The position numbers and the translations under genes were made by a program. A model generated the notes under the pieces. That model saw only the letters and a program-made list of their open reading frames with translations. It made no database searches and had not been told where the DNA came from. Of a stretch of 64,000 nt of DNA, positions 1-7,593 are shown piece by piece (positions within the stretch are counted from its first letter, which is position 1; the number at the start of each line of letters is the position of its first letter). Source of the stretch: Streptomyces gilvus (GTDB lineage: Bacteria; Actinomycetota; Actinomycetes; Streptomycetales; Streptomycetaceae); contig NZ_JAKWBE010000022.1 of NCBI RefSeq assembly GCF_022513565.1, forward strand, positions 81,331 through 145,330, written 5' to 3'.

Positions 1-68
1 CTCTGACCCGGACGAGCGCCGAGCCGAACAGGCTGGTTAATGGGAACCGTTTTCATATAGGCTCCCCG

Positions 69-108
69 AAGGGGCCCGGCACCGATGCCTTCCGGTGCCG
101 GGCCCCTT
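69..108. terminator. Strong bidirectional hairpin terminator
   Basis: A perfect 16-bp stem (AAGGGGCCCGGCACCG at 69-84 pairing with 93-108) closes an 8-nt loop. It lies 25 bp beyond the end of the minus-strand GH3 gene and just after the 3' end of whatever enters from the left, so it can serve both strands. Read on the plus strand the stem is followed by CC rather than a U-run, as is common in Streptomyces. Confidence 0.8.
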
Positions 109-133
109 CCTCACGCCGGCCTTCCCCGGCCCC

Positions 134-2968
134 TCAACCGGAGAAGCCGACACGCGCGAGCCGCAGCGGGCCGCGCAGCCTGAGACGCACGTCGTGCACG
201 CCCTCGGCGACGATTCCGGCGCGCAGCGTGGTGTAGTCGTACGGCCCCGCGGTAGGCGTCTTCGGACTGAGCACCGCCAGCACCGCGCCCCCGTCCAGGG
301 ACACTTCCACGGCGCCCCCGCCCGCGACCGTCACCCGCACCTCGCTGACGCCGTCCCCCAAGTCGCAGTCCCGGTAGAGCAGTTCGGCGACCCGGTCGCC
401 CTCCGGCGTCACCGCGTCGCCCGCGACCTTCGTCCGGTCGACGATGACGGCCCCGCTCTGCTCGTCGAAGTCGGCCGCCTCCAGGCCGCGTCGGAGCACC
501 GGCCGCGGGGCGCCGGGCTCACCGTCCAGGATCACCGTCGTACGCAGCCGGACGTCCTCGCTGGAGGCGCCCGCCAGGATGTCGTACGGGCCCGGCTCCA
601 GCCGCCACCCGCCCCGCGTCACGTCCCAGAACTCGAAGGCGGACAGCGGGACTTCGAAGGCCAGCTCCGTCCGCTCGCCCGGGGCGAGCGTGACCCGGCG
701 GTGCGCGAGCAGTTCGCGCCGCGGCCGCGGCACCGTCGGCTCGACGGCCCGGGTGTAGAGCTGGGCGACCTCGTCGGCCGTCACATCCCCGGTGTTGGTG
801 ACCGCGAAGGAGACGTGCAGCGCGTCGCCCGCCACCCGGGTCGCCAGATCGCCGTAGGAGAAGGCGGTGTAGGACAGGCCGTGTCCGAACGGGAACAGGG
901 GCGTGCCCTCGAAGTACAGATAGGTCTGCCGGCCGCCGATCACGTCGTAGTCGAGCAGCCCGGGCAGATCGGCGTCGCTCTCGTACCAGGTCTGCGGGAG
1001 CCGGCCGGCCGGGGAGACGTCCCCGGCCAGGACCCGGGCGAGCGCGGTGCCGGCCGCCTGGCCGCCGTGCGCGGTCCACAGCACCGCCGGGAGCGAGGTG
1101 GCCGGCACGGCGTACGGATACGCCGAGACCAGCGCCAGCACCGTGCGCGGGTTCGCGGCGCGGGCCGCGCGCAGCAGGCGCTCCTGGTGGCCGGGCAGCC
1201 GCAGCGTCGTACGGTCCTCGGTCTCGCGGCCGTTGATGTGCGGGTCGTTCCCGGCGACGACCACGACCACGTCCGCCTGCTCGGCGACCCTGCGCACCGC
1301 CTCCTCGCCGCGCTCGGCGTAGATCAGCTCGAAGATTTCCGGATTCCCGTCGGCAACCTTCACTCCGTCGGCGGCGACCGTGACATGGCGACCCGTGCCC
1401 AGGTGCCGGAGGAGGTGACCGTTCTCGTGGGGTTCCAGGCGGAAGGTCTCCTGGACGACCCAGCCGCCGGGCTGGTCCGCGGAGGCGCGTACCCGGCCGT
1501 CGTCGGCGACCGAGAGGTACCGGCCGTCGGGGGCGCGCAGCGTGAGGACGCCGTCCCCCCAGTCCACCAGGGCGAGTTCGGTGCCGGCCGGGCCGGTGGT
1601 CAGCGGCGGCAGGTCGGTGCGGCCGGCCAGCAGCGCCGGGTCCAACGCCCCTTCCGCGCCGCGCACTTCGTCGTCCGCGTCGGCCGGGGGGACCTCCACG
1701 AACGCGCCGGACGACGTCCTGAGCCGGACGCGGTCGACGCCCTCCGCGAACTCCACGCGCTCTGCGCCGAAGCGCTCGTACAGGCCCTCCAGTGGGGTGG
1801 AGCGGTGGATCAACGTGCCGCTGTACCAGTCGAGTTTGCACTCGTCGGCCAGCAGGCCCACCACGCCCACGCGGCTGTCGGGGGCGAGCGGCAGCAGACC
1901 GTCGTTCTTCAGCAGCACGATCGCCTGCTCTGCCGCCTCCTGGGCGAGCGCGCGGTGCGCCGGGGTGTCGAAGTCGTGGGTGCCGGCGTGCGGGTCGTAG
2001 AGCGGGTCGAACTCGCCGAGGCGGAACCGCACCGAGAGCTGGCGGCGCACGGCCGTGTCGATGTCGGCCTCCGTCAGCAGCCCCTGGTCCAGGGCCCCTC
2101 GGACCCGGGCGGTGATCTTCGAGGGGTCGGTCCCGTGGTCGGTGAAGCTGTCCACCCCCGCGTGCAGGGCGGCCGCCGTCGCCTCCTCGTGGCTGTCGTA
2201 GTAGTGCTCGGAGTCGACCAGGTTGGAGGGCGCCCCCGCGTCCGAGCAGACCAGCAGCTCCTCCTCCGTCCAGGTGCGCAACTGCTCGCGCAGATACGGC
2301 GACACGTGGTTGGGGCGGCCGTTGACCAGGTTGTACGCGGGCATCACCCCGGCGACCGCGCCCGCCTCGACCGTCTCGCGGAAGGCGCGCAGGTCGTACT
2401 CGTGCAGGACGCGCGGACGCACCGAGGAGGACGAAGTGGCACGGTCCGTCTCGTTGTTGTGGGCGAGCCAGTGCTTGAGGACCGGCGCCGTGCGCCAGTA
2501 CGTCGGGTGGTCGCCGCGCAGACCCCGGGTGTACGCCGTCGCGATCGCCGAGGTCAGTTTCGGGTCCTCCGAGTAGCCCTCCTCGTTGCGGCCCCACAGC
2601 GGATGCCGCAGCAGGTTCACCGTCGGGGACCAGACGTTGAGGCCCACCCGGTCGTCCCGGGCGCGCATCGCGCGGGTCTCCTTCGAGACCGCCTCGCCGA
2701 CGCGGCGCACCAGGTCCGTGTTCCAGGTGGCGCCCAGGCCCACGGCCTGCGGGAAGACCGTCGCCGGGCCCATCCAGGCGACACCGTGCAGGGCCTCCTG
2801 GCCGGTGCGGAACGCGGCGACGCCGAGCCGCTCCACGGCGGGCGTGAACTGGTGCAGGAAGGAGATCTTCTCCTCCGGCGTGAGCCGCTCCAGCAGATCG
2901 TCGATGCGCTTCGCGAACGGCAGCTGCGGATCGCGGAACGGCGGCGTGGGCGGCGTCTGTTCGGTCAC
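134..2968 (-). CDS. GH3 family beta-glycosidase (beta-glucosidase/beta-xylosidase type), cytoplasmic
   Basis: A 944-residue glycoside hydrolase family 3 enzyme, expected to remove non-reducing beta-linked glucose or xylose from imported oligosaccharides. There is no signal peptide. Visible are the GH3 TIM-barrel signatures RHPLWGRNEEGYSEDP (121-136), KHW (165-167) and the nucleophile Asp243 in VCSDAGAP, followed by the alpha/beta sandwich with GRETEDR and the fibronectin-III-like domain starting near FPFGHGLSY. About 130 residues rich in short beta-strands (around LRAPDGRYLSVADDG) are inserted before the GRETEDR segment and resemble a fascin/beta-trefoil domain; the C-terminus looks CBM6-like. 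I chose the GTG at 2968 because AAGGGGA lies 7 nt upstream; an upstream ATG at 3034 would run through the operator. It diverges from the sugar transporter and shares its operator region. Substrate is inferred from context. Confidence 0.9.
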   Translation of the reverse strand: MTEQTPPTPPFRDPQLPFAKRIDDLLERLTPEEKISFLHQFTPAVERLGVAAFRTGQEALHGVAWMGPATVFPQAVGLGATWNTDLVRRVGEAVSKETRAMRARDDRVGLNVWSPTVNLLRHPLWGRNEEGYSEDPKLTSAIATAYTRGLRGDHPTYWRTAPVLKHWLAHNNETDRATSSSSVRPRVLHEYDLRAFRETVEAGAVAGVMPAYNLVNGRPNHVSPYLREQLRTWTEEELLVCSDAGAPSNLVDSEHYYDSHEEATAAALHAGVDSFTDHGTDPSKITARVRGALDQGLLTEADIDTAVRRQLSVRFRLGEFDPLYDPHAGTHDFDTPAHRALAQEAAEQAIVLLKNDGLLPLAPDSRVGVVGLLADECKLDWYSGTLIHRSTPLEGLYERFGAERVEFAEGVDRVRLRTSSGAFVEVPPADADDEVRGAEGALDPALLAGRTDLPPLTTGPAGTELALVDWGDGVLTLRAPDGRYLSVADDGRVRASADQPGGWVVQETFRLEPHENGHLLRHLGTGRHVTVAADGVKVADGNPEIFELIYAERGEEAVRRVAEQADVVVVVAGNDPHINGRETEDRTTLRLPGHQERLLRAARAANPRTVLALVSAYPYAVPATSLPAVLWTAHGGQAAGTALARVLAGDVSPAGRLPQTWYESDADLPGLLDYDVIGGRQTYLYFEGTPLFPFGHGLSYTAFSYGDLATRVAGDALHVSFAVTNTGDVTADEVAQLYTRAVEPTVPRPRRELLAHRRVTLAPGERTELAFEVPLSAFEFWDVTRGGWRLEPGPYDILAGASSEDVRLRTTVILDGEPGAPRPVLRRGLEAADFDEQSGAVIVDRTKVAGDAVTPEGDRVAELLYRDCDLGDGVSEVRVTVAGGGAVEVSLDGGAVLAVLSPKTPTAGPYDYTTLRAGIVAEGVHDVRLRLRGPLRLARVGFSG

Positions 2969-3004
2969 GTGGGGGTCCCCTTGCGATGGAGCGACGGAGC
3001 GCTT

Positions 3005-3018
3005 TCGAAGCGCTTCGA
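3005..3018. promoter_or_regulatory. LacI-type operator, copy 1
   Basis: Perfect palindrome TCGAAGCGCTTCGA with a central CG, the form typical of LacI/GalR-family operators. It sits 36 bp upstream of the GH3 GTG start, suitable for steric repression. The likely binder is the LacI-type protein encoded at 13215-14234, whose own upstream region carries the same motif. Confidence 0.8.
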
Positions 3019-3164
3019 TGCTGATTCGACGCATGGGCCGGTGTCAAGGGATGCACACCGTTACTTCAAGCGGCGCATAAGAAAAGGTCATCCTGGATAG
3101 CTCGGAGGAATTCTGGGAGCGACCCTTGTGCACCCCCGGACGTTCACTTAACCTCGCAGCAACA

Positions 3165-3178
3165 TCGAAGCGCTTCGA
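3165..3178. promoter_or_regulatory. LacI-type operator, copy 2
   Basis: Second perfect TCGAAGCGCTTCGA palindrome, 113 bp upstream of the binding-protein ATG and 146 bp from copy 1. The pair could repress both divergent transcripts, possibly by looping; the looping idea is inference. Confidence 0.8.
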
Positions 3179-3291
3179 CTAGTGCGAGCCGCAGCCGTCG
3201 AAGGATCGCTTCAGCTCAGCCAGTTCCACTCGAGACACCGCAGCCGACGGCCCCCGCCGGGTGTCCTGGTGCGCCATGAAGGGTTGACGCA

Positions 3292-4980
3292 ATGACGCCG
3301 AACGCCGCTTCCCCCTCCGGGCCGAGCCGGAGAAGCTTCCTCGCCTCGACCGCGGTCGCCACCGCGGCGGTCGCCGGCGGAATGCCGCTGCTGTCCGCGT
3401 GCGGGGCGTCGGACAGCGGCTCCGGTGGCGGTTCCTCCGCCGGCAAGGGCTCGCGGAAGCTGCTTCCGACCTACGTCGCCGACGACGTGGTGACCCCGGA
3501 CATCCCCTCGAAGTACGGCTCTCCGCTGGGCTTCACCGGCAAGCTCGACCTCGGCACCCTCAAGACCTCGGTCCCCAAGAAGCTCGGCAAGGGCGGCAAG
3601 GTCACCGTCATGTCGCCGTTCTGGGGCTCCCCGCCCAAGCAGGACAACCCCTACTACAAGGGCATGAACGACCTCATCGGTGTGGACGTCGTCTGGCAGA
3701 ACCAGGACGGCAACACCTACGACCAGAAGCTCGGCGCGGTCCTCGCCTCCAGCGACGTACCGGACGTGGTGGTCGTCCCGAGCTGGAACATGAACGGCCG
3801 GATACCCACCGCCATCATCAACAAGTTCGCCGACCTCGGCCCGTACCTGGCCGGCGACAAGGTCAAGGACTACCCCAATCTCGCGGCCATCCCGACCGAC
3901 GCCTGGCAGCGCTGCATCATGGGCGGCAAGCTGCGCGGTCTGCCGCAGCCCTCCCCGCCCATCACCGGCATCGTGCCCCTCTACCGCAAGGACATCTTCG
4001 ACAAGCAGGGCTACGAAGTCCCGCGCTCCGCCGACGAGTTCATGTCCCTCGCCAAGGAGATCACCAACGCGAAGGCCAAGCGGTGGGCCTGTCTGGACAT
4101 GAAGTGGACGGCCTGGCAGATGTTCGGCGTGCTCTCCGGCAGCGAGAAGTCGCTCGGCTGGAACCTCGTCGACGGCAGGATGATCAACCGCATCGAGACC
4201 GACGAGTACCTCGAGGCGCTGGAGTGGACCCGCAAGCTCTTCGCCGCCGGGGTCGTGCACCCGGACTCCATGATGGGCAAGAACGCCCCCGACCCGGGGC
4301 CCAAGTTCGCGGCCGGCGAGTTCCTGATCTACCCCAACAACATCACCCAGTGGTGGAGCCGCACCGCCGAACAGGCGACCCAGAACCCTGCGTTCAAGAT
4401 CTGGGGCATGGACGTGTACGCCCACGGCGGCGGCAACCCGACGGTCTGGGCGGAGCAGCCGGCCGGCATCTTCGCCTACGTCAACAAGAAGGCCTCGGAG
4501 TCCGTGATCCGTGACGTGCTGGCCGTCGCCGACGTCACCGCCGCGCCGTACGGCACCAAGGAGTACATGATGACCAACTACGGCGTCGAAGGCACCCACT
4601 ACACGGTCAAGGACGGCGTGCCCGTCAAGACCACCGCGGGCAACAACCAGGTCCTCAACGCCTACGTCATGGTCGCCAGTCCCGCCGCCACCATCGCCCA
4701 CCCCGACTTCCCCGACGTGGCCAAGGCGCAGGTGGAGTGGTACCAGCGGATGGGTTCCTTCACCAAGAAGTCCAGCTTCTACGGCCAGATGATCACCGAG
4801 CCCTCCCGCTTCATCAACCTCGGCAACGACTTCGAGCAGCTCGAGGACGACATCACCCGCGGCCGCAAGAAGATCAGCGACATGCAGCAGGCCGTCTCCG
4901 ACTGGAAGTCCAAGGGCGGCGACAAACTGCGCGACTGGTACAAGAAGCTGCTCGACGACAACGGCTCGGCGGCGAGCTGA
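3292..4980 (+). CDS. Sugar ABC transporter substrate-binding lipoprotein (Tat-exported)
   Basis: A 562-residue extracellular solute-binding protein expected to capture an oligosaccharide at the outer face of the membrane. The N-terminus has a twin-arginine motif (RRSFLAS, from residue 13) and a lipobox LLSAC with the lipidated Cys at 37, so it is a Tat-exported lipoprotein. The size fits the long LipO-type sugar-binding proteins that accompany LplB/YtcP-like permeases. GAAGGG precedes the ATG by about 8 nt. The first permease follows after 26 bp, so the genes form one operon. Regulation by the LacI-type protein is indicated by the upstream operator. The ligand cannot be read from sequence; xyloglucan oligosaccharide is inferred from the GH12/GH31/GH74/GH42 neighbours. 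Confidence 0.92.
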   Translation: MTPNAASPSGPSRRSFLASTAVATAAVAGGMPLLSACGASDSGSGGGSSAGKGSRKLLPTYVADDVVTPDIPSKYGSPLGFTGKLDLGTLKTSVPKKLGKGGKVTVMSPFWGSPPKQDNPYYKGMNDLIGVDVVWQNQDGNTYDQKLGAVLASSDVPDVVVVPSWNMNGRIPTAIINKFADLGPYLAGDKVKDYPNLAAIPTDAWQRCIMGGKLRGLPQPSPPITGIVPLYRKDIFDKQGYEVPRSADEFMSLAKEITNAKAKRWACLDMKWTAWQMFGVLSGSEKSLGWNLVDGRMINRIETDEYLEALEWTRKLFAAGVVHPDSMMGKNAPDPGPKFAAGEFLIYPNNITQWWSRTAEQATQNPAFKIWGMDVYAHGGGNPTVWAEQPAGIFAYVNKKASESVIRDVLAVADVTAAPYGTKEYMMTNYGVEGTHYTVKDGVPVKTTAGNNQVLNAYVMVASPAATIAHPDFPDVAKAQVEWYQRMGSFTKKSSFYGQMITEPSRFINLGNDFEQLEDDITRGRKKISDMQQAVSDWKSKGGDKLRDWYKKLLDDNGSAAS

Positions 4981-5006
4981 CCCGGTACCGAGGCGAGGAG
5001 AAGGCC

Positions 5007-6041
5007 GTGTCCCACAGCACGGTGCCTCGGAGCAGGGCCGAGGCGAAGACGAAGCCGGCGAAGACCCCGGTGGCGTCCGACGGCGCCGGCACCCAGGGCC
5101 AGGCGCGTAAGGGCAGACTGAGCTTCCGGCTCCGGTTCGGACGGGACCGCGTCCTGCTCCTGATGACCGCGCCGGCGCTCGTCCTGGTCCTGCTCTTCAA
5201 CTACCTGCCGATCCTGGGCAACATCGTCGCCTTCCAGGACTACGACCCCTACGTCAGCGACAACGGCATCGTCTCGATGCTGCACAGCCCCTGGGTCGGC
5301 TTCGAGAACTTCCAGCGGATCTTCGCGGACTCGTCCTTCTGGAACGCGGTCCAGAACACCCTGGTGATCTTCGTCCTGCAGCTCGTGCTGTTCTTCCCGA
5401 TCCCCATCCTGCTCGCGCTGCTCATCAACAGCGTGGTCAGGCCACGGGTACGGGCGTTCGCCCAGGCCGTCCTGTACCTCCCGCACTTCTTCTCCTGGGT
5501 CCTGGTCATCTCCGTCTTCCAGCAACTCTTCGGCGGAGCGGGTGTGTTGTCGCAGCTGCTGCGCCAACACGGCTACAGCGGGCTGGACATCATGACCGAC
5601 CCGTCCACCTTCAAGTTCCTCGTCACGGCGGAGGGCATCTGGAAGGACGCCGGCTGGGGGATCATCGTCTTCCTCGCCGCGCTGGCCTCGGTGAGCCCCG
5701 ACCTCTACGAGGCGGCGGCGATGGACGGGGCCGGGCGCTGGCGCCGGATCTGGCACGTGACGCTGCCCGCGCTGCGTCCGGTGATCGCCCTGCTGCTGGT
5801 GCTGCGTGTGGGCGACGCGCTGACGGTCGGCTTCGAACAGATCCTGCTGCAACGCGATGCCGTCGGACCGGGCGCGGCGGAAGTCCTGGACACCTTCGTC
5901 TGGTGGAACGGCGTGCGCAACCAGGACTTCGGCTACGCGGCCGCCGCCGGACTCATCAAGGGCGTGGTCAGCCTCGGACTGGTCCTCGCCGCGAACAAGG
6001 TGGCCCATCTCATGGGCGAGCAGGGGGTGTACAAGAGGTGA
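5007..6041 (+). CDS. Sugar ABC transporter permease, LplB-like
   Basis: A 344-residue inner-membrane permease subunit. After a charged N-terminal tail of about 50 residues come hydrophobic segments starting with MTAPALVLVLLFNYLPILGN, and the binding-protein-dependent transport EAA loop is visible as YEAAAMDGAGRWRRIW. The GTG start at 5007 is preceded by GAGGAGAAGG. It overlaps the next permease by 4 bases (GTGA), so the two are translationally coupled. No ATPase gene is found here; in Streptomyces a shared ATPase (MsiK) encoded elsewhere commonly energises such importers, which I infer here. Confidence 0.92.
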   Translation: MSHSTVPRSRAEAKTKPAKTPVASDGAGTQGQARKGRLSFRLRFGRDRVLLLMTAPALVLVLLFNYLPILGNIVAFQDYDPYVSDNGIVSMLHSPWVGFENFQRIFADSSFWNAVQNTLVIFVLQLVLFFPIPILLALLINSVVRPRVRAFAQAVLYLPHFFSWVLVISVFQQLFGGAGVLSQLLRQHGYSGLDIMTDPSTFKFLVTAEGIWKDAGWGIIVFLAALASVSPDLYEAAAMDGAGRWRRIWHVTLPALRPVIALLLVLRVGDALTVGFEQILLQRDAVGPGAAEVLDTFVWWNGVRNQDFGYAAAAGLIKGVVSLGLVLAANKVAHLMGEQGVYKR

Positions 6042-6982
6042 CCGCCGTCATCGACAAGCCGCCCACGGACGAGCGGACGCCGTTCCGGTGGGCCGCGCCG
6101 CCCCGGCCGTCCTGGGAGGAGGAGCCCCGCAAGGCCGGCCTGGCCGGCAAGGGGCTGGTCCTGACCCTGGCCTGCCTCGGCATCCTCTTCCCGATCTGGA
6201 TCGTGGTCGTCACCAGCCTGTCCTCCCGGAAGACGATCGACCAGGCGGGCGGACTGGTCATGGTCCCCAAGGGCATCACGTTCATCGCGTACCGGGAGCT
6301 GCTGAGCGGGGGCCAGGTCACGCGGGCCGCGGTCATCAGCGTGCTGGTCACCCTGTTCGGAACGCTGTTCTCGATGGCCGTGTCCGTGCTGTGCGCGTAC
6401 GGCCTCTCCCGCGTCGACTCGCTCGGCCACCGCTGGCTGCTGATGCTGCTGCTGGCGACCATGTTCTTCAGCGCCGGGCTCATCCCGACGTATCTGCTCG
6501 TCCAGTCCCTGGGCCTGACCGACAGTTACCTCGCGCTGATCCTGCCGAGCGCGGTGAGCGTCTTCAACATCCTCGTGCTGCGCGGGTTCTTCATGGGGAT
6601 CTCGCCGGAACTCATCGACAGCGCGCGGATCGACGGCGCGGGTGACTTCCGGATCCTCCGGCAGATCGTGATGCCGCTGTCGCGGGCCGTGCTCGCGGTG
6701 ATCACCCTGTTCTACGCCGTCGGTTACTGGAGTGCGTGGTTCAACGCGTCGCTGTACCTGAACGACCAGAACAAGATGCCCCTGCAGAACGTCATGATCC
6801 AGCTGGTGCAGAAGCAGGAGGCGCCGGTGGGGCTGGGGCAGGCGATCAAGACGGGGGAGCTGTCGGGGCTGGCCGTGCAGATGGCGGTGATGGTGATGGC
6901 GCTGCTGCCGGTGGCTGTGCTGTCGCCGTTCGTCCAGAAGCACTTCAAGAAGGGCATGTTGACCGGAGCGGTCAAGGGGTGA
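6038..6982 (+). CDS. Sugar ABC transporter permease, YtcP/AraQ-like
   Basis: A 314-residue second membrane subunit. About six hydrophobic stretches follow a 40-residue cytoplasmic N-terminus; the EAA-type loop reads ELIDSARIDGAGDFRILRQI, and the end FVQKHFKKGMLTGAVKG is characteristic of this permease type. The GTG start overlaps the stop of the previous gene. It works as a heterodimer with that permease and with the binding lipoprotein. A dispersed intergenic repeat follows before the next gene, so operon continuity past this point is uncertain. Confidence 0.92.
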   Translation: MTAVIDKPPTDERTPFRWAAPPRPSWEEEPRKAGLAGKGLVLTLACLGILFPIWIVVVTSLSSRKTIDQAGGLVMVPKGITFIAYRELLSGGQVTRAAVISVLVTLFGTLFSMAVSVLCAYGLSRVDSLGHRWLLMLLLATMFFSAGLIPTYLLVQSLGLTDSYLALILPSAVSVFNILVLRGFFMGISPELIDSARIDGAGDFRILRQIVMPLSRAVLAVITLFYAVGYWSAWFNASLYLNDQNKMPLQNVMIQLVQKQEAPVGLGQAIKTGELSGLAVQMAVMVMALLPVAVLSPFVQKHFKKGMLTGAVKG

Positions 6983-7020
6983 CCGGGGCGCCTCTTGGGC
7001 GGGGGTCTTCGGTCGTCTGG

Positions 7021-7092
7021 CGGCTGCGGGTTCGTCGTGGTTGGTCGCGCCCACGCGGCGGAGCCGCATATCGATACAGCCCCGCGCCCCTG
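7021..7092 (-). repeat. Dispersed intergenic repeat, copy A
   Basis: About 72 bp whose reverse complement begins CAGGGGCGCGGGGCTGTATC and contains GCGGCTCCGCCGC, itself a small hairpin. It is nearly identical (two differences over the first ~51 nt) to copy B at 32409-32480 on the other strand. From memory, this element recurs between genes in many Streptomyces genomes; I know of no assigned function. Confidence 0.85.
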
Positions 7093-7134
7093 GGTAAGTC
7101 TGCCCACTCCTTCTCACACAGTGAGGTATGTGTC

Positions 7135-7593
7135 ATGCGCGCGTCCGGGTTGAGTCGTCGTGCCGTTCTTGCGGGTACCGCCGCTGCTGCCGCAGTGCCG
7201 TTTCTCTCCCGGGGCGCCGAAGCAGCCGAAGTCGGCGCCGGTCGTCCCGCCTACCGGCGGCGCAACGCCGTCATCGGGGGGACCGGGTTCGTCACCGGGG
7301 TGCTGTTCCATCCGTCCTTCTCGAAGGTCGACAGCTGCTGGGCCTCGTACACCCTCGGCTTCGGGAAGGCGGCCGACGGGGCGGACTACCCGGCGATCTA
7401 CCAGGTGGGTTCGACCGAGAGCATCACCGCCGTCCACCGCTCCGACGACGGCGCCAGGACCTGGGTGCGGATCAACGACGACCGGCATCAATGGGGCTAC
7501 ATCGGCGATGTGATCGTCGGTGACCCCCGGGTGTACGGGCGGGTCTACCTCGCCACCAACGGGCGGGGGATCCAGTACGGGGAGCCCGTCTGA
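7135..7593 (+). pseudogene. Internally deleted GH74 xyloglucanase (N- and C-terminal ends only)
   Basis: The open frame encodes 152 residues, whereas GH74 catalytic modules run to about 700 or more. Residues 1-35 are a Tat signal (LSRRAVLAG). Residues 40-61 (YRRRNAVIGGTGFVTGVLFH) match the first strand of GH74 enzymes, while residues 63-150 (including LGFGKAADGADYPAIYQVG, HRSDDGARTWVRINDD, GDPRVYGRVYLATNGRGI) match the very end of the second beta-propeller. Everything between, including both catalytic Asp residues, is missing, and the junction at about residue 61 is in frame. A ribosome-binding GAGG and an ATG remain, and the stop overlaps the GH42 start by one base, so translation may persist to couple GH42 expression. 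It cannot be a working xyloglucanase. An assembly collapse is the main alternative. Confidence 0.8.

Larger units (their letters stand above)
2969..3291. promoter_or_regulatory. Divergent promoter/operator region of GH3 and transporter genes
   Basis: This 323-bp non-coding region separates two divergent starts and carries two copies of the same 14-bp palindrome (annotated separately). No gene is visible. I could not assign -10/-35 boxes with confidence. The lower-GC stretch around 3060-3110 is a likely site of promoter activity. Confidence 0.65.

Noticed and set aside
1..40. Possible 3' end of a gene (frame 2 ends SDPDERRAEQAG then TAA at 38-40)
   Set aside because: Only twelve codons are visible and no family can be recognised; it may be real but cannot be supported.
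95..3100. Long open frame on the plus strand opposite the GH3 gene
   Set aside because: Its product is Arg/Gly/Val-rich noise expected opposite high-GC coding DNA; the minus-strand GH3 motifs are unambiguous.
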